64,000 nucleotides of DNA from Lobosporangium transversale (taxonomy: Eukaryota; Mortierellomycota; Mortierellomycetes; Mortierellales; Mortierellaceae). The stretch covers positions 620,001 through 684,000 of the forward strand of contig NW_019028979.1 in NCBI RefSeq assembly GCF_002105155.1, in the 5' to 3' direction. The position numbers and the translations under genes were made by a program. The number at the start of each line of letters is the position of its first letter. Positions within the stretch are counted from its first letter, which is position 1. A model generated the notes under the pieces. It had not been told where the DNA came from, searched no databases, and was given only the letters and a program-made list of their open reading frames with translations. This document shows, piece after piece, positions 35,490 through 47,747 of this stretch.

Positions 35490-37475
35490 ATGATCATCAA
35501 CCTGTTAACCACAGCTTTGGTCCTGTGCATTCTAGGTGTCGTGCTCCTCTTGATCGCTTATTTGGTATTCGACTCTCACCGCTTTAGCACCCTATACTAA
35601 AGTTGCTGGACCTATTTTCCTCCTCCTTCTAGCCAACTCTCATTTACACTTTTTACACTCTATATATTACTAGACTTCACTCGCCATTCTTTTGTTCGTG
35701 CCATGGACCCAAGCGTACCTTGTCTTCGCTCATTGGTTACGATTTCAAAACCCTGCAAGGTTGCTCACTCCTGAAGCATATACACTCCGACGTGAGTCTT
35801 ATTACTTTCATTTTTTATTTTACTGATAACTCTTCATAGCGACTATTTTCTTGACATCTAACTATGCTCACATTCGTATATTTCAATATGACTCCTCAAT
35901 AGCCTTTAGCACGCGAAATATCCGGATATCCACACCAGACAACTTGCAGCTTGGAGCTTGGCATATCCTACCTATCAACACACCTAGGACTGTTCTGGAA
36001 AAGATACATGCAAACGAACCCGCTTCTCCTCGTCTTGATAATGGAAGAAACTCTGATAGCGGCTATGGCATCTTCATCAACGAGCAGACAGAATCCATTT
36101 TTGAGGAAGCCTTGAAGACAGCAGATAAAGTTATTCTATATTTTCATGGTCAAGTGGGTGCGTCTAATGTATTAATTTAATAGCCTTGAATGTGTTGCGC
36201 ACAGGCCAAATGTTTTGCACAGAACCACTCAGCCTCATCTACTATTTCCTTCTAGGCGATCGAGGGAAATCTAATAGGATCGCGACATACAAGGGTATTC
36301 AGGAAGCATTGCCTTCTGCTCATATCATCACTATTGACTGTCGAGGCTACGGGGATTCGGAGGGCTTTCCATCTGAGCTAGGTTTCAAAATGGACGCCTT
36401 TGCAGCCTGGCAATGGGTAACAAAGCGGGTAGCGAGTGAAAAAGTTATTATCTATGGGCACTCCCTCGGTTCAGGAATTGCAACCAATTTATGCCTACAA
36501 CTTGAGGAGCAGCAAATCGCACCTTTAGCCATGGTACTTGATGCAGCATTCACTTCAATGCCTGACATGATGACGGCATACAGAAAAATCCCTATTGTCC
36601 GACCTTTTGCCCGCTTTCCGTTCCTTTTAAACCATTTCAAGTTGAGATTGATGGATCGCTTTGAAACTGTCCAAGCTGTCGAAACTATAAAGTCTCCGCT
36701 GCTGCTGATTCACGGGCAAGAAGATGCGGACGTACTAATCTCAAATTCCCATACATTATTTCACACTGCCCTCACAGCTCGTCGGCTACAGCCATGTACA
36801 AAGGAGCTCGCAGTGACCGAGGCTGGGGAAGCAGCTTCAGCAGAAGATGAATTAGCTCGTGCAGGACTAGACCTTTCATTCCAAATTAGCCACTCTACCA
36901 GCAGAAATATTAACGCGGACGAAAATCATATCCAACTGAGAACGAAGGGCAAGTCGTGGAGCAAAGGCATTGATGTTCTAGATGATAATTTAGATGAGTC
37001 AGATTCTACCAAGGAGTTAAAGCCACCATCGTATAGTGACGACTCTGGTCTCGGTAGCGAGGGTAACAGCGGGAACAGTAGTGTATTTACGACCTCCCCA
37101 CTCCATGGCTCTGGTGAATCAGTACAAGGGCATCAACAACGTGAACGTCAGCGCAACCGTGGACAAGGACAATGTCACACTGTTCAGCTGGATTTTCCGC
37201 GCGAAGGTTCGCTTGAGTATAATCAAGAATACCAAATTGGATTCTTGACAGTGCAATATGCAGCACATAATACCTGTATGGATTTTGTGCTTTCAACAGA
37301 GGTTCTGGGGCTGTTCATAAAGACAACAGAGAATCAACGACGTAAGAATACGTCGACTTATGCGAATATCAGTAGGCATGACTGTGATGAATACGACCTA
37401 GATCTTGCGTCAGCACTTTGTCGTGACAGGATCGGGTATGTTGACCGGAGCGAAGTGCCTGAGGTGGTAGAGTAA
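35490..37475 (+). CDS. Alpha/beta hydrolase, ABHD12-like
   Basis: Membrane-anchored serine hydrolase resembling ABHD12/BEM46 lysophospholipid or monoacylglycerol lipases. Exons 35490-35564, 35674-35791, 35840-36157, 36256-37475 give 576 aa. The N-terminus is a hydrophobic anchor (LVLCILGVVLLLIAYL, then SLAILLFVPW). Fold landmarks are the oxyanion strand ILYFHGQVGDRG, DCRGYGDSEG, and the nucleophile elbow IIYGHSLGSG with the catalytic Ser. The acid loop is LLIHGQEDADV. The catalytic His is likely within VQYAAHNTC near the C-terminus. A polar, Ser/Asp-rich insertion of about 130 residues (near 36830-37180) separates the acid loop from the His region, which is unusual for the family. The third intron uses GTGCGT at 36158. 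Another frame option there would break the HGQVGDRG match. Confidence 0.85.
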
Positions 37476-37760
37476 AATTGAGAAGCAAAAATAAACCATA
37501 AAAAAAAAAAAATACAAGCTTGTCACGCGAAATTCAATCATCGTTTTTAAAATAGAAATATATTTTAGTTTCACCATCGTCAATGAAAGAGCAGACAATG
37601 TAGCATTTCATTGGAATGCACCAACAGATCAGCATTCCTTGATCTAACTTCTAGCATCAGCCGGCCAGTATCTTTTAATTCTTATTCTAGCTCATTCCAG
37701 TCATATTATCAATCGTTGCTGTATTAGAATAATCTTATTGAGTGCACTTGAATAAGTGCC
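37476..37760. other. Intergenic spacer
   Basis: About 285 bp of AT-rich sequence between the hydrolase stop and the GATA-factor start. It includes an A run near 37500-37512. No gene is seen. Confidence 0.55.
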
Positions 37761-40700
37761 ATGACCAACAGTTCAACCCTCCAACGAACTTTAGCAACGC
37801 CACCACGAAACAAACAAACCACAGAGGCTATTAAGGCATCAAAAGTTATCTATCCAACCAGCTTGCAGCCTGACGCAATGGATCGAGTCCCTACTATGAG
37901 CGTAGCTGATAGGTAGGTAGGCGGCTTCTCAACGAGACGATTTAATTTCTTGTCATTGACCCTACATCCGATCCTCAATGAATGTCGAAGTTGTAACACT
38001 CACAAGCACTTCCTGGGTCTTTATAGCGTACTCCTCCAGGCAACGCTGAAGCAATCGCGACATACCTGGACTCACACAGCTTTTGCACGATTCACACCTG
38101 AGTCTGCCGTGCGTGGACCTGGCGGTAAAAAATACGTTTCGGAAGTGACGCCTGTTGGACTTTGCACCGTCTGTATCGGGCCACATATGTTTCTTGATAC
38201 AAAATTTTTTACAGTATACAACCCATCGCCACCAACTCCTTCATCACCTCCCCCTGCGACTGCAGCTCTTAGCACGACTACTGACGCCATAGCACTACCG
38301 ACTGAGGAATTTCCTCAGTCATCATCCACGTTGACCAATATCGTACCTACAGGGACAACAGGGACAACAGCGCCGGAAGGTATGGATGGGCTGATCGAAG
38401 CTCAACCGGGGAACTTATCTGCACAAGAAAAGCTGTCCGAATCAGTATCGGACACTCTCATGGATGGAGATATGGATATTGATAATAAATCCACAAACAT
38501 ATCATTAGCCGATGATTCGAAAAGCCAACCGGTCGTTGTACACCATCTACAATCAGCTGAAACATGCACACCCAGTATACCAGTTGTTGCAATGGAAGAT
38601 GATACTTTACAAGGAAAATCGTTGATAGAACCGGCAGAGAAGCCTTCTACGACTACACCAACATCCATAGATGCTAAAGCCAAAACACCGGCTGCAAAGC
38701 CGCAACGACCGATGTATCAAGTAATTTTTGAGTTCAGAGAGAACCCTGGTGTACGATGGCTATTTCCGCACGAGTCATCGCTTGAGTTCACGTCAATTGA
38801 AGGCTGCGATACCGCCAAAATCTCCGCTTCATTCTGGTTACCAACGACAGAGGAATCATGTGCAGGCGCGTATGGATTAGGATCTGGCTCAGAGACTGCC
38901 TCCAGATCTGGCCAGGCCACAACTGTCGTTATTCTTCAAGCTACCAATGAGCTTTGGGTGGGACTTCAACAGTCCATCAGCGACCCAGCATTGACATATC
39001 GACTTATGTTGGAAAAGATGAAGAGCATTCCGCCTCGAACCTACGTTCAGTATAATCTTCCCCTAGATTTTCCGGACGACCAGTTACAACATAAGGGCTT
39101 CAAAAAACTTTCCGATCATCATGTGGACCCATTAAAGAAGTTTGAACCGTCAAAGCGGAAACCTGACGATATAGTGAGTTTTTATTTATTTATTCATTTG
39201 CCTATTTGGAAAACATTCAAAAATGCTTCTTTTGTTTTAATATAAAAAGCAAAAGGCTGATATTTTATTCTTTTATAAAATTGTAGGTGGAACAGCAGAC
39301 ATTTGGGAAAACAAAGCGATCAAAAGCTGAGCTGGATCAAGTCGGGCCTTTTAGCCATAAAAACGCGATGACGACTAAAAAGAATACACAGACAACCAGC
39401 GCAGGTAGTAGCAATGCTGCATCAAGTTCGGTATCTCATCAGAAGCAGTGTGCTTACTGTGGAGTAACCTCGACACCAACATGGAGACGTGGCCCTGAGG
39501 GGCCGCATACACTCTGCAATGCCTGTGGAGTGAAATGGAGACAAGGAAAGATTTTTATAAATCCTGGAGAAAAACCTGGCCTAGCTCAGACGCCTGGGAC
39601 AACTTCAGTCTCAACCCCCGCACCACTACCTGTCTCGAGGAAACTTCCACCCCCACCGCCACAACCAACGCCATTAGCGCTTCAAAAGATCCCTACAACA
39701 ACACTTAGTGTTACCATTTTACCTCCTGACTCCCTAACAACTACAGCTGAGGCCGCTGTTCGTATGCAGCAGGGTTTAGTCCGACATGCAGAGCAATTAT
39801 TATTTGTAGATAACCCCGGAACTGAGACTGAGCTGCGACCTGAGCCAAAAATGTCGAGCAAACGCGCTTCTAGCACTATAAGGAAGCAAAACTCATCCGC
39901 ATTGAGTACAGATGGAAAAATGCTAAAGACAGTTTATGGGGAAACAACCTCGTCAGGGAAAAAGAGAAGTATTAGTAAAGGTAAAGAAAAGATTGGCATT
40001 ATGCTTTTGACTATTCTGGAAATGGCATCGCAGAAGCCCAATGTTTATATACCCAATTTTTTGTGTGACCTTCATATACAACGATAGGGCCTAAAATGGT
40101 CCCCATTAATCAAATTGGAGAGTCATCTAAGCCTCATGGTAAAATTGTCGCCAGTTCGAAGAAAGACAAAGATAGGGACAAGAGCAAGGAGAAGGAGAAG
40201 GATAAAGAAAAGGAGAAGGCAAAAGCTAAAGAAAAATTAAAGAGCAAGCCTAAACAGAAGGAATGTGAAAAAAATATAGTCATTGAAGTACCAGCTCCTC
40301 AATCAAAGGCAACTGAAGCTGCTATATCTTTAGCCATGGGATCGCCTAACAAGACAATGTCAGCACAAATCACTGGTACAACAAGCTCCACTACCTGTCT
40401 TGCTGACCCCACCTCCGATAAAATCCTCTCGGAGCCAGCCAGTATACTTGTTGCAACCCCCACACCCATTCCTGCGGCAACGCAAACCATGGCTCACAAG
40501 CCTGGGACCACAATAACATCAAATATATCAAACCCAAATCCTCTGACTATCGGAACCACTTCGCAATCAACCGTTAAGTCACCTTTGGCAATGTCAGCAG
40601 CTACAAAGCTTTCGATTCTCAAATCTCTTGCCAGTAACCCTAGATATCAAGTTGGACACGACGCTGCTGTTTCCACAGTTAGTCTGATAGATGAAGGACT

Positions 40701-41271
40701 TTCATTATATGCAACCAAAAATCTCTACACCAACAATACGGCGACTTTTCCTCTGCACTTCCCGACTATTTCGATTGCTTTCGGGCCAAATAACGCTTAT
40801 TACATGTACCCAAACTGCGCTGTAGTACTATTTGAAAATCATTTTCAAATTAAGCTGATTCATTCAGGTGAGCGTGCAGATATTGATGTGTGGAAAGAAA
40901 ATGTCGAGAAGTCAGAGTTTCAAGTTGTAGATGTTGGTGACGAGAGTATGATTATAATGAAGGCAGTTTTGAGCCAGCATCTATCAAGGTATATTCTTCT
41001 GCGTCTTTGCTTTGTAATTTATTAGTTGGATTTTTAAACCTGACCCGTCTTTTGTTTTTGTTTATTTGATATATTTATGGCACCGCGCAGATTTAACAAA
41101 GATCTATTGAATCCAGACAAGAACGAAACGTCAATCGTGTTCCGGTTTAGAGAGCGTCTGGACGGTGGAGGACCACCGGTCAAGCCCCTTCTTGAGCAAT
41201 GGCTGACAACCAAAATTCCGGAGGCTGTACCTCTTGCATCTAAAGTGTCTGTAGCGGCGTCTAAAAAGTAA
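37761..41271 (+). CDS. GATA-type zinc-finger transcription factor
   Basis: Large nuclear regulator with one GATA finger. Exons 37761-37912, 37991-39173, 39287-39980, 40088-40988, 41091-41271 encode 1036 aa, and all phases close. The finger begins at about residue 500: CAYCGVTSTPTWRRGP then LCNACGVKWRQGKIF, spacing C-X2-C-X18-C-X2-C. This is the 18-residue-loop fungal type seen in light and other regulators, unlike the 17-residue loop of nitrogen regulators. The N-terminal part has a conserved-looking region with GPGGKKYVSEVTPVGLCTVC that could hold additional structural cysteines. Long Ser/Thr/Pro-rich stretches and a Lys/Glu-rich segment (near 40150-40260) look disordered. The closing exons (LFENHFQIKLIHSG to VFRFRERLDGGGPP) look folded but are not recognised. 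Target genes are unknown. Confidence 0.88.
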
Positions 41272-42296
41272 CTTGATTGCAAATACATTAAATGGATATT
41301 AGAAAGCATTCATTTGCAGTAAAATCTATAAATTTTTATAGCGAATCAATTCATTGCTTCATGCATGCATCTGACGACTGGTATGGCTCGCGGCAGTGTA
41401 TCATCGCATTGGACCCAATCTTTATCTAGGCAGAATATAGCTTCTGTCAATCACGGTTATGCTGCGGACACCGCAAGAATCGCGATGAATGATGGCGTCA
41501 CAGATAAGCCCTGCTTTATTATCATTCTTCCATACTACTCATCAACCTTACGATGCCCAGTGCATGATCTGGCGCAGTTAGATTTTGCTTTATTTTTCGG
41601 TGTACGTATAAATGTTAAACATATCTTTGCAAAATACCTGGTGAGCGCAGTGTGTAGTGCCGCTTATAGCAGGCTGGAGTTCTTCATTTAGTGTGGACAT
41701 TGACTTACATGAAACTGTAGTACTAGAGTACGCGTCTAGTTGAAGACCGCTCAGAAGGGAGTATTCACTTACACTCAAATCTTGTGCCCTTTTTTTATTT
41801 TTATTTTTTTATTAAAAAGATATTAGCTTCAAATCTCAGGGATTGTACTGTGTCATCATTTCCCATCAGCTTGGTTCAGTAGGAATTCAGGGGCGCTGGT
41901 GGCGGCATAAATGGTTTAAACAGCCATTTCATGGCATATTCCGTATACAGGGCTCGTAGCATATATTGAACACCAATCTTCCTCAGTCCTCAAGAGCTAT
42001 AAATCAACACTTGATATTTTCGCATAACCTAGTGAAGGAAGCGGATTTTAAGGTGCAACGCCACCACTTTCATTTCCACCAACACCACTGCCAACATCAT
42101 TGTCACTCTTGCCGTCTAGTTCCTAGGATGTCTCAGTAAGCTGAAGTACTGAAGTAGCGAAAAGGAACAACATTCTGGCGCAGAAAATGTTACATAAAAA
42201 ATTAATAAATCACGTGTGCAATGAATGCGATGTTATAAATCGGATAAATGTCTGATGTGATCCTCTCTCGTCTAATCTTCACATCCATCCTTTACC
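41272..42296. other. Intergenic region upstream of ATP synthase subunit d
   Basis: About 1 kb. The frame at 41365-41691 has no recognisable motif and is not called. CACGTG at 42211-42216 is the only clear regulatory candidate. No RNA gene was recognised. Confidence 0.55.
42211..42216. promoter_or_regulatory. CACGTG E-box upstream of ATP synthase subunit d
   Basis: Palindromic CACGTG 86 bases before the ATG. It is spaced like the boxes before ORC5 and the hnRNP gene. Confidence 0.35.
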
Positions 42297-43485
42297 ATGT
42301 CTACTCTTAAGGCTGCTGCTACTCATATCGACTGGACTAAGCTGTCCACTTCTCTTGGCCTCAAAGCCGAGACCGTTGCTGCCCTTTCCGCGTTTCGAAA
42401 GCGCAATGAGGAGGCCCGCCGTGTCTTGGCTGATCTTCAGGAGCAGAAGACCACTGTCAACTTTGCCCACTACAGGAAGGTTCTTAAGAATCAAGCTGTC
42501 GTTGATGAGCTTGAGCAGACTTTCAAGTCCTTCAAGCCTACTTCCTATGATGTTCAGGCGCAGATTAAGTCTATCGAGGCTGTTGAAGCCAAGGCTGTAT
42601 GTCTTTGTATATTAGTATCGAATTGTAGCAGGAGACAGGGATAGTTATTATTATTATTATTATTTCAGAAGCCATGGACTTACGGAAGACACCAACTCTT
42701 CAAAATTGGCAACGCTTTTTTTTCTAAATATCTTCCACCCAGTTATTAGATCTTGGGCGCTGGACATGCGAAATGATGAAATACTAGCGTTCTCGCTCCA
42801 TCACTGTCGCCATCACTTTTTTTTATTTTTTTCTGTTGTTTGGTGCGTCAACCCACTAACTGTACACTCTGTTGTTTTGCTTCCAACCGATACCATAGCT
42901 CGAGCGTGCCAAGACTACCGCCACCAAGGTCGAGTCTGAACTTGCTGATCTCCAGGCTACTTTAAAGAACATTGAGACCTCTCGTCCTATCGATGAACTT
43001 ACGGTAAGCATCATTATATTCACTATTTTACTTCTGACGTACAAACTCAACCGCTAGATTAAGTCACTCCGTAAAGAGTTTTCAGGAAATGAAAGCATCA
43101 CAGATGTTGCTCTTCATATTTCGCATTGGATATAAAATATCACCGAAAAGTGGCGCTTTATATAAAAGTTGTCTTATCCACGTTTAGTAAAAATATTGAG
43201 GTCGGTTCACAAGGCAACAACTCCAACAGGAGAGAGGATATATTCAGGACATTACATGAGCGAAGCCGAGAGTTGATGCTTTTAAGTGTCAGAAACAACT
43301 GGAATTCGAATCAAACAGGGGTTTTAAACTTGTATATTTTTCATACATTGGAATCACTGTGCTAGGCCGATGATGTCCTCAAGTCCCGTCCAGAGATTGC
43401 GGAGAAAGTCGATGCACAATTGTCCAAGAGCAAGTGGGAGACTAAGGGCTACAATGACAGATTCGGATACGTGACCCTCTTCTAA
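42297..43485 (+). CDS. ATP7: ATP synthase subunit d, mitochondrial
   Basis: Peripheral-stalk subunit of the F1Fo ATP synthase. Three exons (42297-42596, 42899-43003, 43366-43485) encode 174 aa, the usual length, with all junctions in phase 0. Family features are the N-terminal AATHIDWTKLSTSLGL, FAHYRKVLKNQAVVDELE, the long helical coiled-coil middle, and the C-terminus KSKWETKGYNDRFGYVTLF. The N-terminus resembles yeast Atp7 and lacks a long presequence, as is usual for this subunit. Codon use is biased toward C-ending codons (GCC, AAG, CTT/CTC), fitting high expression. Introns of about 300 and 360 nt make up most of the gene. No snoRNA with clear C and D boxes was found in them. Confidence 0.95.
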
Positions 43486-43745
43486 GATGTCGTTCTGTCA
43501 GTTCCCCTCGCTTTTCGTGATAATGGCAAAGTACAAGGATCCCGATACCTTTTTCTTTAATTGAAAAGGACAGAGAGATGCTTTAAAATGAAATAAATAC
43601 TCTTACTCTATCAATAACTTGCACTGCATTGCATAGTGTATCTGTCGCGTTTTAGTAAGGACATTTCTACAATCATTGTAAAAACCACTACACACATGTG
43701 TTTGATATCTCAAAATGAAAATAGAATGACAAGACCAATTGGCAG

Positions 43746-45888
43746 TCATGAAGTAGCTTGGTGAAAAAAATGCGTGATCTTGGCATCTTGGCCTCGTTTT
43801 TTACTTTTTACAGGAGACACCGGAGTATTCGCGCCTGAACCTGGCTTTCGCTTCCTGGGTGTCGTAGGAGAGGAAGTTGTTCCCGCTATTTTCGACCGCG
43901 GCGAAGGTGATGTTGCGGATTCTATCGACCTGGATGTTGCGGCAGGTTGTTGTGGCTGCAAGGGTTCAATAGCATTGTCCGTTTCATTTAATGAAGCAGC
44001 AATGGCCTTTTTCAGTTCATCATCTTCCAATTTATCCAAATCTTGTAGTGGATCGTTACATTCCGGATATATGCTGTCATGCCACTCAGTATCCTCATGC
44101 CCATCGGCAATAGCCTGTAGACGCGACATCTCAAGCACTTTTTTCATTTCCTCTTCCTCTTGCTGTAGCTCGATCCGTCTCCTCTCTAGCAAATCGACAG
44201 ATTCAGAGGGCTCCCTGTGTTTGCTTGCCTGCCTTTCCCGAGGGTCAGATTTTGACCAAAGGTTTTTGTCAGCAACTTGCTGATTCCCATTCTTTTCTTC
44301 TTCTTGTCGAGACAACTCCAGAGCTAGTTTTAAATCTTCACTTTTCATGCTTTCGACTATATCCTGATCAGACATTTTGTTTAAGTTTAATGCACCCTGT
44401 GGCGCATCAATCGCTTTGTTTTGATTTTCCGATCGCACCTGTTCTCCCTCTATCTCTTCTTGTTTCATTGAATCATTACGCTGACTAATATTTTCCTTCT
44501 GCTCCAACTTTCCAGTTTGCTGGTTATTTTCAGGCTCACTCTCTTGTTTGGCGATTTTGGTTGAAGATATATGCTCTGGTGGAGCGTCACCGAGTGCTGT
44601 CTTAGGGACAAGAAATCGATTCAATGTCTTCTCATTGGAGCTTGAGTTCCATGGCTTTGCAAAATCCGGCGAGTCATTCTTCACACTGTTAACTTTTTCA
44701 TCTACTTGGTATGTTTCCAAGACATAGATACTTTGTGCTCCTCCGTTTCCATTGGCATCCTCGATTTGTATAAATTCATCGCAGGGCTTTAGCATCGCTT
44801 CCAGAGTTGAGTTCCAAGGTAAGTTAGGATCTAACCACATACGGATCTTTTCAAGACCATCATTGGGAATCAAGACGGGCATGCGATCATGAAGCCAGTC
44901 AAGTTGTGGAGAAGCTCTGGTAGTAATGGTTGCATATGTATAAAGAGGCTCTTCGTATCCTTGAATCTGCGCGACATCATAAATGGCAGCCATAAGCATC
45001 AGCTTTCCATCTCTTCGCTTGGTAAAAAATGGCACTCGCTCTTTTCCACGCCTTCGCCATTCGTAGAAGCTGGATATAGTGGCAAGTAATAATAATAATA
45101 ATAATAAAAAAGACGGAAGTTAGCTAATATCCTAAGAACAGAAATGAATTCGGGTGCATGGCCAATAATAAAAAAAAAAAAAAAAAAAAAAAGAGCAGGA
45201 TAAGTTAACTGACCCTTCTGCAAGTAGAATGCACCTCTTCTGATTCTTTGAGTGGCTAAACATGGGTTTGCCTGTAGGTCCCATGGATAAGGAATCATCC
45301 CGCGCATTAATGGACTTGAGAACTGAACTATAATCTGGCATAGACTTTGTATTTCTCGGAATCAATCCCCATCGCTAAAATAAAAAAAAAATAAAAAAAA
45401 ATCTCTGGTGGGTAGGTTGATCTCGGTCAATTACTCAATGCAACTCATGTGTGATTTGGAGTCCCTACCATCAAGTGCACGACATATGAGTTAGTTTTAG
45501 GGTCTGCGCGGACCACGGGCTGATAACGAGTTGGCGCTACATTATACCTAATAGATGGGACAATTAAGGGATATGTAAATTAAACTCGCGTATAATATCC
45601 TTCTCTACTATCTGGCTATTGGATTGTCTGAATAAAAGCCATAGTAATTGCAATAAAGTCCACTTACGAAGTGCGGTACTTGTCTTCCCCTATCCATGAG
45701 TCAGCTGGCTTGCTTGGTAAGGTCTTGTCAAGTTCTTGTCGGATTTGAGCGGGAGCCTATATTGTACAAAACAATATTTATTAGTTTAGTCATAAGAACG
45801 TCGGAGAAAGGGTTTTTTTTAAATGTGCATCAGAGGTATTTTAATTATTGACATTCCTTACCAGGCCTTGGGCTGTCCTGCCACACAT
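43746..45888 (-). CDS. HMCES: Abasic-site processing protein HMCES/SRAP with UIM-like motifs
   Basis: SRAP-domain protein that crosslinks to abasic sites in single-stranded DNA at replication forks. Five exons (45888-45862, 45756-45668, 45547-45469, 45374-45214, 45069-43746) encode 559 aa. The catalytic Cys2 is in MCGRTAQGL, so removal of Met1 exposes it. Other active-site elements are YNVAPTRYQPV (Asn41), LAEGFYEWR (Glu122) and WLHDRMPVLI (His179). The C-terminal half is unlike the minimal family and has three UIM-like helices: SEDLKLALELSRQEE (about 44300-44345), EEEMKKVLEMSR (about 44118-44160) and EDDELKKAIAASLNE (about 43978-44032). A Ser/Pro/Lys-rich linker follows, and the extreme C-terminus DAKITHFF resembles a PCNA-binding PIP box with Asp at the usual Gln position. 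It is convergent with ATP synthase subunit d. An A22 run lies in intron 4. Confidence 0.93.
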
Positions 45889-47747
45889 TGTGTCTAAATT
45901 GTAATTTTTAATTCCTTGCAGTAGAATGCAATACAGTTGCAAAAATGTAGTGTGAAGTGTGAAATGTGAAGTGTGAAATGTGAAGTGTGAAGTATGAAGG
46001 TCAAATGAAGTATATTTTAAGGTTTAGAAATTGGTGGCGATTACATCCGAATGAAGTATTGAATTTGGCACATGCATTTAGCGCTTCTTGTTCATTTTCC
46101 CATTTATTCCCCCTATACTTTTGTGCTAGTTGTTTATTCGTGTGTAGCGATTACATGGGAAAGGACTGTTGGCGAATAAATTAATCACCTTACTGACCTC
46201 TTCGGCCCAACTGTGATCCACTCTGGCATTCTCTCTTTCAAGTCTTTTAATCCACAATGAGAGGTGCTTTTCATAACTCTTTCATGTCCTGTCTGTAACA
46301 ATTAGCATTCATATCATCAATGCTCAATAAATCAGAGGCTCCCCTCTGCTACTAGCCACCCAAGTTTGATTACAGGGCTTCTTTCGTAGCCCCTAGTCTC
46401 TTTGTTTTTCGGGTCTTCATAGAAACGGCCTTGATTTAAAGCAGCAACGTGCTTAAACAATTTTAAACAATCTCAATGTCGTTTCTGAAATCTGTTAATG
46501 AGGGATTTCGATGTAAGCTTTGAGTTAGAAATGCTGAACTAAATATACTTCTTCTAAAGCGTCAACTTTGGATAGCCAAACAAAGAACGAGTGTTGTGGA
46601 CATGGAAAGCAAGAGTAATAATAAAGAAACCGATAGAATAATAGCCATCAGTCTATTGCACATGCACAGGGTGCGAAGCTAGGAAAGAAAAGACATATAA
46701 AATAGAATCTCACAAAGACCAGCGTCTTTCATGCATGACATCCGAAAAAGTGAGATCGGTGATACCAGCACTGCCTACGCCTTTCAAGAAGTGTGCACTA
46801 TCCACCACAAGGTTTTGATAAGTAAATCTGGTAGCAAGGTTATCATAACCATTAGATATCGTAGAGAAAAACGAGTGCTAAATTAATACAAAAATTGCGA
46901 GACAGCTGCATGGCAAAATGTTTATCCTTCCCTCTTCCCTCCGATTTGCTCCTTTTCCTTTTCTCGGCAGATCTTCTTCCGCTCACTTTTGTTTCTGACT
47001 GAATGTAGTCTCCATTTTCCCCTTATCCTAATCATATCTTAAGGCTTCAAAAAGTCTTTTTTTTATTATTATTTTTTGGCTTTCTAATCGTCTGAAGATG
47101 TAAGGTTTCATACTTTCTCGCATCTTTTACCTCTCTTTCTTTATATTCAACTTTAGAAGGAGCGTAGAGTTGAGAAGATTGTGTGCAGGAATAGTGTTAA
47201 TAAAGAAATATATTTGTATCCAAGAGCATTGATGCTTATTGTGTGAAAGAAAGAAGTTTGATGCGTTTTGTGTTCCAGCTGTAACATTATTTTATTTAGG
47301 GTTGAGGGAACTTGCTTCATCATGCAAGCTAGCAAAACTGCCTCCATTTTCTCCTTTCTCTTGTCTCTCTCTTTCGTCGCTCTCTCTCTCCTCTCTCTCT
47401 CTTTTTTTTTTTTTTTTTTTTTTTTTTGAGGCTCATCGTCCCGCCATCTTCCGCTTTGAGTTCTCTTGGTCCATACTTTTGGCATCTACTTTTTCACTGC
47501 CTTTTACACAGCCCTCGCTTACCTTCCTGGCGGTCTCATTCGCGTTACCATCCATCAACATTCTTTCCCTCTTCCATTCCTCTCATTGTCTTCTTTAATT
47601 TCTTTAATTGCTTTGAGGGATTTATATCTCGGATTCTTCAATACTTGACACCTCTTTCTTATCTTTCTTACTTGCCTTGGTGTCCGTTCGTCATATCGTA
47701 CTTCTTTTTTCTTATTCGCCTTGTCATTTTTACCCTTCGTTTTTCAA
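45889..47747. other. Divergent spacer between HMCES and Zn2Cys6 gene
   Basis: About 1.86 kb, AT-rich. It contains a 14-bp minisatellite at 45950-45999 and a T26 run at about 47402-47427 following CT-rich repeats, then a CT-rich leader before the regulator ATG. No protein or RNA gene could be supported. Confidence 0.55.
45950..45999. repeat. 14-bp minisatellite
   Basis: About three tandem copies of GTGAAGTGTGAAAT with degenerate ends, about 60 bp upstream of the HMCES start codon. Confidence 0.85.

Noticed and set aside
41365..41691. 108-codon frame after the GATA-factor gene
   Set aside because: No motif, no homology recognised, and ordinary for chance in 1 kb of spacer.
42597..43365. Possible C/D-box snoRNA in ATP synthase subunit d introns (ATGATGA near 42772)
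   Set aside because: No D box CTGA at a suitable distance and no terminal stem.
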